Notes: generated by a model from the letters alone, not told the origin. Counted from the first letter of the stretch, positions 51,300-61,135 are shown. The stretch: 64,000 nt of DNA from Sphingomonadaceae bacterium (GCA_024236155.1 JACKLA010000004.1:124001-188000), one strand, 5' to 3'. Numbers and translations are program-made.

Positions 51300-51778
51300 C
51301 ACTGGAACCTCACCAGGCTATCGCCGGTCACCGTCACCGCGCTGTCGAACGCCTTGACGCCGAGCACGCGGTCGAAAAAGCTCCAGTCGAATTCGGTTGC
51401 GACGGGTTTGGATATCTCGACGCTGACAAACCGCGCGGGCACCTCTCCGCTCGGACACAGGGTGTTGAAATTGTCCTGCTTCACCCCGTTGCATTCGAGG
51501 AAGATCTGCACCGTTACATCCTGTTCGCTCACGCCTGCCGCATTGGCCGCTTCGGCGCGCAGATATGCGCCGTTCGAGCCATTGGGGCGCTTGGCCAACG
51601 CATAGTCGGTCGTGCGCTGGGCGGCCGCTTCAAAGTCCATCTTGGCGGTGATCAGGTTCGATGCGTCGACGGTGCCAAGACCCAGCAGCATCAGCACCGG
51701 AAGCGACAGGCCCAGCTCCATCGCGCCGAACCCCTTGCGGTCGGCTTTCAGCAGGCGGGCGAGTTTGAGGATGTTCAT
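51299..51778 (-). CDS. TadE/TadG-like pilus assembly protein
   Basis: 159 residues, same layout as the downstream gene: basic N-terminus, then FGAMELGLSLPVLMLLGLG with the glutamate typical of pseudopilin-like TadE proteins, then a periplasmic domain with two cysteines. Coupled to its neighbours on both sides. By family it is a minor pseudopilin of the Flp/Tad pilus system. Confidence 0.82.
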   Translation of the reverse strand: MNILKLARLLKADRKGFGAMELGLSLPVLMLLGLGTVDASNLITAKMDFEAAAQRTTDYALAKRPNGSNGAYLRAEAANAAGVSEQDVTVQIFLECNGVKQDNFNTLCPSGEVPARFVSVEISKPVATEFDWSFFDRVLGVKAFDSAVTVTGDSLVRFQ

Positions 51779-51783
51779 GGTGC

Positions 51784-53031
51784 TTACTCCACTACCCGGA
51801 TGATGCGTGAGCGCGTGGCGACGTCGTCGTAATCCGAGGAACAGTCATTATCGAGCGAGCTGGTGCCCGAGAAGTTGACCCGTTGCGCCACCAGCAGCAG
51901 GCAACTGGCGTGCTGCCCGGCATTGCCGTTGAAGCGCACGTCGCCACTGGGGAAATAGACGATCCCCTCGAAATTGAGGTCCGACCCGCCATTGATGATA
52001 TTTTCCACATCGGTGCCGCGCGGGTCCTGGAAGAACAGGATGTTGTACCAGTCGGGGTTTTCCAGCTTGGTCGGTGCGCGCAGGTCGAGTTCGGCACCGC
52101 CATTGATCTTGATCTCGGCGATATTGGAAGCGGTCGTTCCGGTCAGGATGATGGTGACCCCTTCGCCGGTGACCGACGCCTGGCTCGACACGTCGAAATC
52201 GCCGCGATCGATGATATAGACGCCGGGGGCCATGGTCACATCGCCTTTCAGCGCCAGCCCGTTGCAATAGCGCCCGGGATAAATCGTCTCGGTGCGGTTG
52301 GGCTGGACGGTGTAGTTGTTCTGGCTGCATCCGGCAGGACTGGTCGGCACATCGAGATTGCGAGACGCCAGCGGATCCTGGACCGGCAGGCCATAGGGGA
52401 CCAGCGTGGTGCCCGACGGGATATTGCGCTCGGCATATTCGATCCCGCCGACGGCGCTGATCGGATCGGCGTTGAGCAGGCTGCTGCCGGTCAGGTCGAC
52501 CGCGCTGGCGACGGTGGAATTGGCCGCTGCGCCGCAGCCAAGCTGGACGTTTGCCGAGCCGTGGACATAGATGCCGGTGCCATTCTCGGCCAGCGCGATG
52601 ACGCAGTGTTTGCCGCCCGCGACGGTCGCCGCGACCGAGCGGACGCGGATCGTGGGTGCGGCATCGAGGAACAGGCTGGAGAAGGGCAGCTTGCGGCTGG
52701 TGGTGGCGACCACCTCCACCGCACTGGTATCACCCGCATAATCGCCCTCTTGCGGGGGCGAGACGATGCGCACGACACTGAAACTGTCGACGAAATTGCG
52801 GTCGATCTCTCCGGTCGCGACATTGGTCACATCGGTGCCGTTGTGCAGGCCGTATGCCCCGGCCAGCGCCCCGGAATCGACTGCCTGCTGCAGCTGGCGG
52901 TTCCACAGATACCATTGCACCGTGTCCACACCCATGCCCGCTGCACCGACCATGGCCGATGCGCCGATGGCCGAAACCATCATCACATTGGCGTTGCGAT
53001 CGCGCCAGATCTGCCGCAGCCTTTTCAGCAT
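51784..53031 (-). CDS. TadG-like Flp pilus assembly protein
   Basis: 415 residues. N-terminal TadE/G-like segment DRNANVMMVSAIGASAMVGA followed by VDTVQWYLWNRQLQQAVDSG, the pattern of Flp-pilus TadG-like proteins, then a long beta-rich periplasmic part with VYIIDRGDFDVSSQASVTGE and several cysteines. First gene of a three-gene operon; the Tad ATPases, prepilin and secretin are not in the window. Confidence 0.84.
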   Translation of the reverse strand: MLKRLRQIWRDRNANVMMVSAIGASAMVGAAGMGVDTVQWYLWNRQLQQAVDSGALAGAYGLHNGTDVTNVATGEIDRNFVDSFSVVRIVSPPQEGDYAGDTSAVEVVATTSRKLPFSSLFLDAAPTIRVRSVAATVAGGKHCVIALAENGTGIYVHGSANVQLGCGAAANSTVASAVDLTGSSLLNADPISAVGGIEYAERNIPSGTTLVPYGLPVQDPLASRNLDVPTSPAGCSQNNYTVQPNRTETIYPGRYCNGLALKGDVTMAPGVYIIDRGDFDVSSQASVTGEGVTIILTGTTASNIAEIKINGGAELDLRAPTKLENPDWYNILFFQDPRGTDVENIINGGSDLNFEGIVYFPSGDVRFNGNAGQHASCLLLVAQRVNFSGTSSLDNDCSSDYDDVATRSRIIRVVE

Positions 53032-53364
53032 TGTCGCTACCCCTTTTTCGGCCCCAGTTTGGTTACGATCGAGTGAACCCGGGCCTGAATACGCAGTCCG
53101 ATGCCTAAGGATTTCGCAGCGATTGCGGTTTACCCGAATTTAACCATGACTTTCGTGGTTACGGCCAAAAAACCCCGTTGCAGTGCAAGGAAACACCGCC
53201 GGGCAGATGCGATGGTTGATTTCCGGCAAACGCCCAAAAAGGGGTAAAGCGCTGACCCTGTCACACTTTTACTTCCGCGATCCGGCAAAATCGCGAATCG
53301 ATACCTTGTCACGGCGCAGTCGCAGGCTAAGCTGCAGGACGGTATTCAGGAGGGGTAACAAGGT
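53032..53364. other. intergenic region between tadG-like and S9 peptidase genes
   Basis: 333 bases without a convincing gene. It must hold the promoters of two divergent units. A hairpin TAACCATGA-CTT-TCGTGGTTA lies at 53141-53161; it lacks a T run, so it is not a terminator and may be a protein-binding dyad. AGGAGG precedes the downstream start at 53365. Confidence 0.6.
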
Positions 53365-55530
53365 ATGGCGGGTCGCACCGCATACATGGCATGCCTATTG
53401 GCGTTGGCAGGGGGTGCCAGTCCTTCTGCAGCGCAGGACGATGGCGGTAATGATGCGCCTGATGCCGCGGTGTCGGCCAATGATGCCGACACTCCGCTCG
53501 ATGATAGCGCGGCGGCCACTGGCACGCCGGTTTCCGGGGAAGAAGCGGTGCCCCCTGACGCAACCGAGCTTTCACCGGAGGAAGAGCTGAGTGCTGCCAT
53601 GGCGGCGACAGCCGGTGCTTCCGGGGTAAAGGAATGGAAACCCGCCAAGGCGGGCGAACTTGATGAAAACGGTCGCATCCCTACGGCCGCCTTTGCAGGT
53701 ATGAGCGCGTTCATAGATGCCAGCATTTCGCCTGATGGGAGCAGGTTCGCCTTTATCTCGCTGCGTGAAGGCAAGGTCGTCATCGTGATCGCGGATGCGG
53801 TTACTCGCGAGATGATCACATCGATCGACGTCGGCTCGGTGGCTAACTTTGGGTGGTACCGTTGGGCGGGTGATGACCGGATATTGTTCTCGAATACGCG
53901 CCGCGTCTTTGCTTTTTTCTACTTCTTTCCCGAGACCAAGCTAAGGGTCTTCGACATATCATCTGGCAAGACCCATCTCGTTGGTTTCGAGGAGCAGGGG
54001 CTCGAAGGCGACGACGTTCTCTATGTCGATCAGGCAGGTGACTACGTTATCCTCTCGCTCAATCGCAAGTTGGGCGAGGAGCCCGATGTCTATCGCTTCC
54101 CGCTCGACGGTACGGGCGAGGACGGCGCTGTGATGGTCCAAAAGAGCATCAAGGGTATCGACGAATGGTGGGCTGATAGCGCAGGCACGGTTCGACTTGG
54201 GATGCGGTTCCTAGGGCGGACGCGCGCAAACTTCTACTACCGCAGCTCTTCGGAGGAGGAATTTCGGCGAGTTGCACGTATCCGCCGCGATACCAAGGAA
54301 GAGGTCGACAGTTGGGATGTCATTGGCCTGCGCCCGGGCAGCGACATTGGTTACGCGGTGGTCGAGAATGCAGCCGGCAGGCGCATCTTGACCGAGTTCG
54401 ATTTTAGCACCGGCGAAACGGGCGCTGTTGTCTATGAAAACCCCGACTGGGACGTCGATTCAGTGAGTATTGCCCATGACGGGCGTGCGCTGGGAGCAAG
54501 CTACACCGACGACGAGTACAAGACCCACTGGCTCGATCCCGGACTTGCGAAGACGGAAAAACAACTCAGGGCGGCGTTGGGTGATGGTGCTATTTCGATC
54601 CAGTCACTCTCCGACAGTGGACGGATGCTGGTGCGGCACGGATCTGCTGCCGACCCCGGCGTGCTTTACATCTTCCGGCCTGAAACGAAGCAGCTCGACA
54701 CGATCGCAGAACTGCGTCCCGATCTCGATTGGAAACAGTTGGCAGAGCCTTCAGCTATTTCCTATACCGCGCGCGACGGCACGCCGATCCGTGGCTATCT
54801 GACGCTCCCGCGCGGGCGGGAACCGAAGAACCTGCCGTTGATTATCCTGCCGCATGGCGGGCCGTATGGTGTGCGCGACTCGCTGCGCTACGATGATGAG
54901 GTCCAGTTCCTCGCCAGCCGCGGCTATGCGGTGTTGCAGCCGAATTATCGCGGATCCGGTGGTTATGGTCTGGAGTTCGCGCAACTCGGCGATGGCCAGA
55001 TCGGGCGCAAGATGCAGGACGATCTCGACGATGCAATGGATTGGGCCGTTGCGCAGGGTGTCGCCGACCCCGAACGGGTGTGCCTTGTCGGTGGGTCATA
55101 CGGTGGTTTTGCTGCGATGTGGGGCGTCCTGCGCAATCCCGAACGCTATCGCTGCGCGGCGAGCTGGGCAGGGGTGACCGACTTCGAAGAGCAGCTCAAA
55201 TATGACAAGGATACGTTGTTCCGGCGTGCCGCAAGGAGGTGGAAAGACCGGGTGGAGGGCAATGAACGCGGGTTCGATCTCGACGATGTTTCTCCTGCAC
55301 ATCAGGCCCAGCGCCTTGTGCGGCCATTGCTGCTCGCACATGGCACCGCTGACGATACCGTGCCATATGATCAGTATCGCCGCATGAAGGTGGCGCTTGA
55401 GAAGGCAGAAAAGAACTTCGAAACCCTTGTCATCGAAGACGAAGGTCACAGCTTCTCGAAGGCGGAAAGCGAGCAGGCGTGGTACGATGCGCTGGAGGCG
55501 TTCCTGGCCAAGCACAACCCGGCGGATTGA
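53365..55530 (+). CDS. secreted prolyl-oligopeptidase-family (S9) serine peptidase
   Basis: 721 residues. Signal peptide ending near SPSAAQ, an acidic spacer, a beta-propeller-like N-terminal domain (to about residue 460) and an alpha/beta-hydrolase domain. The nucleophile is in VGGSYGGFAAMWG (Ser about 578), with Asp in GTADDTVPYDQYRRM and His in IEDEGHSFSK. It should cleave short peptides in the periplasm, like dipeptidyl/acylaminoacyl peptidases. Confidence 0.92.
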   Translation: MAGRTAYMACLLALAGGASPSAAQDDGGNDAPDAAVSANDADTPLDDSAAATGTPVSGEEAVPPDATELSPEEELSAAMAATAGASGVKEWKPAKAGELDENGRIPTAAFAGMSAFIDASISPDGSRFAFISLREGKVVIVIADAVTREMITSIDVGSVANFGWYRWAGDDRILFSNTRRVFAFFYFFPETKLRVFDISSGKTHLVGFEEQGLEGDDVLYVDQAGDYVILSLNRKLGEEPDVYRFPLDGTGEDGAVMVQKSIKGIDEWWADSAGTVRLGMRFLGRTRANFYYRSSSEEEFRRVARIRRDTKEEVDSWDVIGLRPGSDIGYAVVENAAGRRILTEFDFSTGETGAVVYENPDWDVDSVSIAHDGRALGASYTDDEYKTHWLDPGLAKTEKQLRAALGDGAISIQSLSDSGRMLVRHGSAADPGVLYIFRPETKQLDTIAELRPDLDWKQLAEPSAISYTARDGTPIRGYLTLPRGREPKNLPLIILPHGGPYGVRDSLRYDDEVQFLASRGYAVLQPNYRGSGGYGLEFAQLGDGQIGRKMQDDLDDAMDWAVAQGVADPERVCLVGGSYGGFAAMWGVLRNPERYRCAASWAGVTDFEEQLKYDKDTLFRRAARRWKDRVEGNERGFDLDDVSPAHQAQRLVRPLLLAHGTADDTVPYDQYRRMKVALEKAEKNFETLVIEDEGHSFSKAESEQAWYDALEAFLAKHNPAD

Positions 55531-55597
55531 CCGACGGGCTGCTATTGGGGAGCGCCAATGCGGCACTCCCTCAATGCGCGCGCGGCGCTGAATTGCG

Positions 55598-56599
55598 TCA
55601 GCCTCCGATTGCAGGCGCGGTTGCCCCGCCAATCAGCCTTTGCGCTTGGGCGATGGCATCGGCTTCGCTTGTGGTGCCATCCTTGATTTCGTTGGCGATG
55701 GACAGCAGGCGGCCGCTGATGACGGTGCCGGTTTGGGCCTCTTCTTCGATATGGATGCCGCCATTGGCCTCGGCGACCTCGTCCCATTTGGTGCGCACCG
55801 CTTGCCAATAGCCCTTGGTCGCGGCCCAGTATTCGTCGGCGGCGGCGACATTGTAGCCATCGAACTTGTCATAGGTGTTGAGGACATATTCCTGCACCAC
55901 CGATTTCAACCCGTCCTCACTGGTCGCATCGGGCATCATCTTGGTGTTGTCCTGCCAGTGGATCCATCCGGTCGGGGTCAGCTGGTGGCGGTTGATCGAG
56001 GCGTAGCGATCATAGACCGGGTCGCGCACCGCATCGCGCCGGGCAAGCGGGCGCCAGGTCCAGTTGGAACGCCAGCGGCGGATGCCCTGGCTGTCCTGCC
56101 ATTCGCCCCAACCGGCATAGCGCGGGCTGTCATCGACCTGATAAACCGTTTGCGACCAGCGCCCGTTGCGCAGCCGTTCGGGCATTTCGACCCATTCCCA
56201 GCTGTCGGGTCCGGTATAGGCGAGAATTTTCTCCGGCTCGTATTCCCAATCCTGCCGCCAGTGCTTAATGACGAATTCGCTGCCCTCCGGGCCGACGACC
56301 AGCAGGTGCTGCAACACGATCTTCGTGCCGGTGTCCTCGATCACGCGGACCGATTCATACCCGCCCGAAATCTTGCGATCGAGCGGTTCGTATCCTTCCA
56401 CCCACGGGGTCGATTCCTGCATGTCGAAGCGGACCTTGTAGTCACCCGCCATGGCAAGGATCGTCTCACGATCGCGCTCGTACTGCGCAGTCTCGACCGC
56501 ATCGCCGCGATCCTTGATCGGACCGTCTGCCAGGGCAGGCGCGGCGATCAGCGCGGTGGCGAGCAGGGCCGAACGAATAAGTGTTTTTGCCGAAGTCAT
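55598..56599 (-). CDS. DUF6607 periplasmic protein in a heme-receptor operon
   Basis: 333 residues with a signal peptide (cleavage near PALADG). Rich in tryptophan and tyrosine, with repeated W-containing blocks: KHWRQDWEYEPEKILAY, RWRSNWTWRPLARRDAV, GWIHWQDNTKMM. This matches DUF6607 as remembered. It starts 14 bases after the heme-type TonB receptor gene, under the same Fur box, so a role in heme or iron acquisition is inferred. GAGGGAAC precedes the ATG. Confidence 0.82.
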   Translation of the reverse strand: MTSAKTLIRSALLATALIAAPALADGPIKDRGDAVETAQYERDRETILAMAGDYKVRFDMQESTPWVEGYEPLDRKISGGYESVRVIEDTGTKIVLQHLLVVGPEGSEFVIKHWRQDWEYEPEKILAYTGPDSWEWVEMPERLRNGRWSQTVYQVDDSPRYAGWGEWQDSQGIRRWRSNWTWRPLARRDAVRDPVYDRYASINRHQLTPTGWIHWQDNTKMMPDATSEDGLKSVVQEYVLNTYDKFDGYNVAAADEYWAATKGYWQAVRTKWDEVAEANGGIHIEEEAQTGTVISGRLLSIANEIKDGTTSEADAIAQAQRLIGGATAPAIGG

Positions 56600-56613
56600 A
56601 TCTGTTCCCTCTG

Positions 56614-58878
56614 TTAGAACTGGTGGCTGAGCGATACGCTCGCATTGCGGCCGGGCCGGGTGTAGGCATCGGTCACGCTCGACGAGGCGGAGAGGCCCCT
56701 GACATCCTGCCAGTAGGCGTAGGTTTCGTTGGAGATGTTGAAGACGCCCGCCCGCAGCTTGAGTGCATCGGTCACGGCAAAATGCGCGGTTGCATCGAGC
56801 ACCATGAAGGAGTTTGGCCGGTAGCACTCGGTGCTGCACGCGTCGGTCGTTTCATCGAGCGGTTTGCGCGCATGGTGCGTCATCGTCAGTTCGATGCCGA
56901 AGCGGCCATCCGGCTGGCGATAACCCACACCGGCAACAAGGTTCAGGGGATCGATGGTGTCGAGCGGGCGTGCAGCCGCGCCCGGCGTCAATATGTCGCC
57001 ATCGGCATAGGCAATCGCGAACCGGCTGTAGAACCCGTTATCGAGCCGCAGGTTTGCCTTGGCCTCGATCCCGTCGATTTTGACCGCGTCGTAATTGACG
57101 AACTGGTACTGCGCCGGATCGGTCGGGGTGAAGGACCCGCCCACGACCTGCTGGCTGATGAAATCTTCGTAATCCGCGCGGAAGGCCGCCAGCTGCAGCG
57201 ACAGCTTGTCGCCCGCCCAGCGTATGCCACCTTCCCAGCTTTCGCTTCGTTCGGGGCCGAGGTCGGGATTGGGCAGCGAGGTGTAGCCGTAAGCGAGATT
57301 CTCGAAGAAATTGTTGACCTGGTACGGCGTCGGCGCGCGGAAGCCCTGCGCGTAATTGCCGAACAGGATCACCTCTTCGCCCAGCTTCACCGTCACGCCC
57401 AGCTTGGGTGACAGGCGACTGTCGCTTTGCGCAGCCCCCGTGAAGGAGGGCAGCAGCGGATCTTCTGTCGGGTCGAGATCGTAGAAATCGTAACGCAGCG
57501 CCGGGAACACGGTCAGCGCGCCGCCGAACAGCGCAAACTCGCTGGCGATGAACACGCCGCCAAGCATGAAATCGGTCGCCGGGAACGCGCGGGTCGGGAA
57601 GGTTTCACCGAACGGTGGTTCGGTCCCGTCGCGTAACCCTTCCTGCCGGGTCCAACTGATATCGCCGCCGACCGCGAGGGTCGCTGTCAGTGCCTCATTG
57701 CCGAACTGGCTGCGCGCCTCGGCGGCAAGTCCGAAAACTTCGTTCTCGAAAGTGTTGAGCCGTTCACGGTCTGGGCGCGGGGTGGCGCTGACGGGGGAGC
57801 GATCCTCGTCGGTGAACTGCACGTCCTCGCCATTCTGGTAATAGGCGGAAAGCTGGGCGAAATCGATCAGCCCTGCGCCATCGCCGTCACCGCTATAGGT
57901 CCAGTCGAGCGACACGCGGCTGCGTTCGGTCGTATCGAGTGCCGTGAGGTCATCGACGATCCAACTGGGGAAGGCTCCAAACAGATAGGCCGGGCCCTGG
58001 CCGGAAAGAATATCGGTGTAGAGCTCGGTTTCGAGATGCTCGCCCGTCAGGCGAATACGGTGCGGGCCGCTTTCCCACACCAGCTTGCCGAGCAGGGCAT
58101 CGGATTTTCCATCCTGCGGGTTGGGCAGGGTGCGGCTCTCGCCGATACCATCGACCGTGCCCTTGTTGTCCAGTTCGGCGAAGTCGCGCCGCGTATAGGC
58201 GATCATCGCGGAGAAATCGCCCAGAAGGCCCGCGATGGCTGCAGTTTCGGCGAATTCGTCGTCGGCGCTCGAATAGGATGCGCGCACGAAACCGCCGAAA
58301 GTCCTGCCGGCTTTGATGAGGTCAGCCGGGTCGCTGGTGGTGAAGCTGATCGCGCCTGCCAGCCCGTCGCTGCCGTAGAGGGCCGAGGCAGGGCCGCGCA
58401 GGATCTCGACCGATTTGACCAGCGAGACATCGGTGTATCCGCCGCGCCCGGCATCCTGCGCGCCGAAGGAGAAGCCCTGGGGGCTGCGGATGCCGTCGAC
58501 CTGGATCAGCACACGGTTGCCGCCGATGCCGCGAATAACGAAATCCTCGTTACGCGCGCGTCCGGTGGTGCCCAGCGCAGCGCCGAAGCGGGCAGGGCGG
58601 CGGGGGACGGATACGCCCGGCTCGTAACGCACCAGGTCGTTGATATCGGTCGCCAGTTCGTCGGCGATCTGTTCGCTGTCGATCACGGTCACGGTTGCGG
58701 GCGCCACCTCCAGTTCCACCGGAGTTCGGGTGGCGGAGACGACAATGGTGTCGCCGCTGGCGGCGGGGCCGGAGGCGCTGGCATCCTCTGTCGCAAGGGC
58801 CGGGGTGGCGGCGAGGCCAAGCAGGCTGGTGGTGGCGAGCGCGAGCGCCCGCAGATGCGGGGTGGTCGGAGTGTGCAT
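56614..58878 (-). CDS. TonB-dependent heme/hemoglobin-type receptor
   Basis: 754-residue outer-membrane receptor. A signal peptide, then a TonB box-like segment (DTIVVSATRTPVE), plug domain (VLIQVDGIRSPQGFSFG, VEILRGPASALYGSDGLAGA) and a beta-barrel ending SVSLSHQF. The barrel has the FRAP and NPDL motifs, GFRAPTPYQVNNFF then LPNPDLGPERSESWE, typical of heme receptors. It is preceded by a Fur box and followed by the DUF6607 gene. GGGAAG is at the ribosome-binding position. Confidence 0.92.
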   Translation of the reverse strand: MHTPTTPHLRALALATTSLLGLAATPALATEDASASGPAASGDTIVVSATRTPVELEVAPATVTVIDSEQIADELATDINDLVRYEPGVSVPRRPARFGAALGTTGRARNEDFVIRGIGGNRVLIQVDGIRSPQGFSFGAQDAGRGGYTDVSLVKSVEILRGPASALYGSDGLAGAISFTTSDPADLIKAGRTFGGFVRASYSSADDEFAETAAIAGLLGDFSAMIAYTRRDFAELDNKGTVDGIGESRTLPNPQDGKSDALLGKLVWESGPHRIRLTGEHLETELYTDILSGQGPAYLFGAFPSWIVDDLTALDTTERSRVSLDWTYSGDGDGAGLIDFAQLSAYYQNGEDVQFTDEDRSPVSATPRPDRERLNTFENEVFGLAAEARSQFGNEALTATLAVGGDISWTRQEGLRDGTEPPFGETFPTRAFPATDFMLGGVFIASEFALFGGALTVFPALRYDFYDLDPTEDPLLPSFTGAAQSDSRLSPKLGVTVKLGEEVILFGNYAQGFRAPTPYQVNNFFENLAYGYTSLPNPDLGPERSESWEGGIRWAGDKLSLQLAAFRADYEDFISQQVVGGSFTPTDPAQYQFVNYDAVKIDGIEAKANLRLDNGFYSRFAIAYADGDILTPGAAARPLDTIDPLNLVAGVGYRQPDGRFGIELTMTHHARKPLDETTDACSTECYRPNSFMVLDATAHFAVTDALKLRAGVFNISNETYAYWQDVRGLSASSSVTDAYTRPGRNASVSLSHQF

Positions 58879-58909
58879 GATCTTCCCTGTTCCGTCGATT
58901 CGCAATAAC

Positions 58910-58934
58910 GCTAATGAGAATCACTCGCATTAGC
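58910..58934. promoter_or_regulatory. Fur box of the heme-receptor operon
   Basis: GCTAATG-N11-CATTAGC is a perfect 7-bp dyad whose centre AGAATCACTCG also continues the Fur pattern (TAATGAGAATCA). It lies 31 bases upstream of the receptor start codon on the minus strand and 64 bases before apaG on the plus strand. It resembles the site at 47316 in its GCTAATGA end. Confidence 0.82.
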
Positions 58935-58998
58935 AACAGAGTTTTCGAAGATGTCGCGGATTGCTCGCTGCTGCGCCGCTTGCTAACCTGTGGGCACG

Positions 58999-59397
58999 AT
59001 GAAGGAACTCTTCCAGCATTCCGCCACAACCGACGGTGTGACCGTCCGGGTTGCCGTCAATTTCCTGCCCGAGCAGTCGCAGCCGGAAGCGGGGAAGTGG
59101 TTCTGGGTCTATCACATCCGGATCGAGAACGATTCGCGGGAAACCCTGCAACTGCGCACCCGCCACTGGCGGATCACCGACGGGCGCGGGATGGTGAACC
59201 ATGTCGATGGCGAGGGGGTGGTGGGCGAACAGCCGCTGCTGGGGCCGGGGCAGAGCCATGACTATGTCTCGGGCTGCCCGCTGGCGACGCCGCATGGCTC
59301 GATGGAAGGCTTCTACACCTTCACCGATGAAGGCGGCGAGCCATGGGAAGTGCGCATCCCCTTCTTCCCGCTGGCTGCGCCCGCAGAGGCGGAATAA
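58999..59397 (+). CDS. apaG: ApaG-family protein
   Basis: 132 residues, a single fibronectin-type beta-sandwich. Motifs VYHIRIENDSRETLQLRTRH, WRITDGRGMVNHVDGEGVVG and GSMEGFYTFTDEGGEPWEV are characteristic. ApaG has been linked to Co2+/Mg2+ resistance, but its biochemistry is poorly known. A GTG 9 bases upstream is an alternative start. Confidence 0.92.
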   Translation: MKELFQHSATTDGVTVRVAVNFLPEQSQPEAGKWFWVYHIRIENDSRETLQLRTRHWRITDGRGMVNHVDGEGVVGEQPLLGPGQSHDYVSGCPLATPHGSMEGFYTFTDEGGEPWEVRIPFFPLAAPAEAE

Positions 59398-59461
59398 ACT
59401 TTCCGGGTCGCCGCCGTCTCATCGACCAGGCGGCAACCCGGTTCTGCTTCTCGCCGCTGGC

Positions 59462-60883
59462 CTAGGGCTGGGCGACGGTCAGGATCTTGCCGATATCGTT
59501 CCATTCATCGCGCGGGACGAAATTGCGGTTGGCACCCAGGAACGAGTGATCGTCCAGTTCGAGCAGGCCGATAATCGTTTCGGCCACAATCCGCGCACCG
59601 ACCGGGCCGAGGCCTTCGCCCTTGTCGAAACCGCCATTCGCGCTCTCGCGACCGATCTCTTCGGCTTCGGCCAGGATGTAGAGCCACAGGGGAATGCCCT
59701 TGCGTGACAGGCCGAGGTCTTCGATCTTGTCCTGCACCTTGTCGATTTCGGCCTGTGAACGACCGATATGCCCGGCCACCTTTTCACCGCCCGGCAAGAG
59801 GAAGGCATTGCCGCGCATCAGGTTGCGGACCGCCAGCGAGCGTTCGTTGGGATCGGTCGAGGCGACAAAGGGCAGGTCGAGCAGGATCGAGACCAGTTTG
59901 GTGTCCAGCCGGTCGGTCCGTTCGACCGAGCGGTTCGCGCTGGTTTCAAACAGTTCGTGAAAATCGACCACGCCATCGGCGCTTGCGAGCGGTTTGAACC
60001 CGCTGCCAAGGATTGCGCCGAACAGATCGTGCTTGGCACCGTTTTTTTGGACCTGGATCTTCTGCGGGATCATCGAGTGGCCGAAGCGATAGGCGGCCAC
60101 TGAAAATTCCACCGGAATATAGGGGATTCCACCGCAGTAGAACTTGCGCCCGCAACCCAGGATATCCTCCACCACGGCACCGCCGCACATCGCCTTAAGG
60201 AAGTCGAACACCACGGCATGCTGATAGTGCCAGCTGGTGATACGGCGGGCCTCTTCGTAAAGCGCGGCGCGCCTGAGGCCGGGTTCCTCGCCGTGCAGGG
60301 TTTCTGCGACGTGGTTATGGAAACGGATCATCGCGAGCTGGATCTGGCTGACGATGCGGTTTTCGTCATTGCGCGGATCGCCGATGATGGCCCTGCCATT
60401 TGCTGCGCGCGCAAGGTCACTGTCAGCCAGGCCGCCTGCGCCGCTGTCTGCACCGGTGAGCAGTTTGACCCCGCGAAAATCGTCGGCCGCATCAGTGTAG
60501 AGGAAAGGCTCTGCTTCGGGGCCGAGGCCATAGATGCAATCGAGGTCGAGTGTCGGGGTGCGCACGTTCGGGATCGCCCCGGCATCCTGCACAACCTGGC
60601 GGAAGCTGGTGGTCGCATCGAGGGTGATGTCGTGATCGACGAACTGGCCGAAGAAGACCATCCCGACCGGCACGCTGGAGGTCTTGTGCTTCTGTGCGCC
60701 CGAATCCATCGGCCCGCCGGGCAGCCCCGCAGCAGACAGGCGCGATTGTTCCACATAGGCAGGGGGCAGGTCGCCGAACATCCGTCCGAAACGGTCCTCG
60801 CGCCGATCGCCGTGATAGTTTCCGCTACAGTAACGAGAGAGTCCGGAAAGGGACATCATTCCATGTTTTTCAGAATTAGCCAT
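59462..60883 (-). CDS. animal-type heme peroxidase
   Basis: 473-residue member of the peroxidase-cyclooxygenase superfamily. Distal histidine in FFGQFVDHDITLD, the calcium/arginine region GDPRNDENRIVSQIQLAMIR followed by FHNHVAE, and proximal histidine in AYRFGHSMIP. There is no signal peptide, so it may be cytoplasmic or leave by another route. Bacterial members are few and poorly characterised; they oxidise halides, phenols or lipids. Divergent from a LysR gene across an AT-rich gap. Confidence 0.88.
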   Translation of the reverse strand: MANSEKHGMMSLSGLSRYCSGNYHGDRREDRFGRMFGDLPPAYVEQSRLSAAGLPGGPMDSGAQKHKTSSVPVGMVFFGQFVDHDITLDATTSFRQVVQDAGAIPNVRTPTLDLDCIYGLGPEAEPFLYTDAADDFRGVKLLTGADSGAGGLADSDLARAANGRAIIGDPRNDENRIVSQIQLAMIRFHNHVAETLHGEEPGLRRAALYEEARRITSWHYQHAVVFDFLKAMCGGAVVEDILGCGRKFYCGGIPYIPVEFSVAAYRFGHSMIPQKIQVQKNGAKHDLFGAILGSGFKPLASADGVVDFHELFETSANRSVERTDRLDTKLVSILLDLPFVASTDPNERSLAVRNLMRGNAFLLPGGEKVAGHIGRSQAEIDKVQDKIEDLGLSRKGIPLWLYILAEAEEIGRESANGGFDKGEGLGPVGARIVAETIIGLLELDDHSFLGANRNFVPRDEWNDIGKILTVAQP

Positions 60884-61135
60884 CGCTGAGTCCTTTTGTT
60901 GATAGATCGTTAACTATACAATGCGACTCGAGTTTTTATTTTATTTAGCGCATCCACGAATTTCATATTGTAATTCTTGGACATGCGGTCTCGCGATGCG
61001 GTGGGTGGATGTCAAACAGGGCCGGATTGTGAGATATTTGCGGCGTGACGAATGGATGGTGGCTTGCCCCTGCAGGAGAAGACTTAGTCCCGGCTCTCTT
61101 GCGCGCTGCGAGCCGCCCGCCTAAATGGCCCTCCG

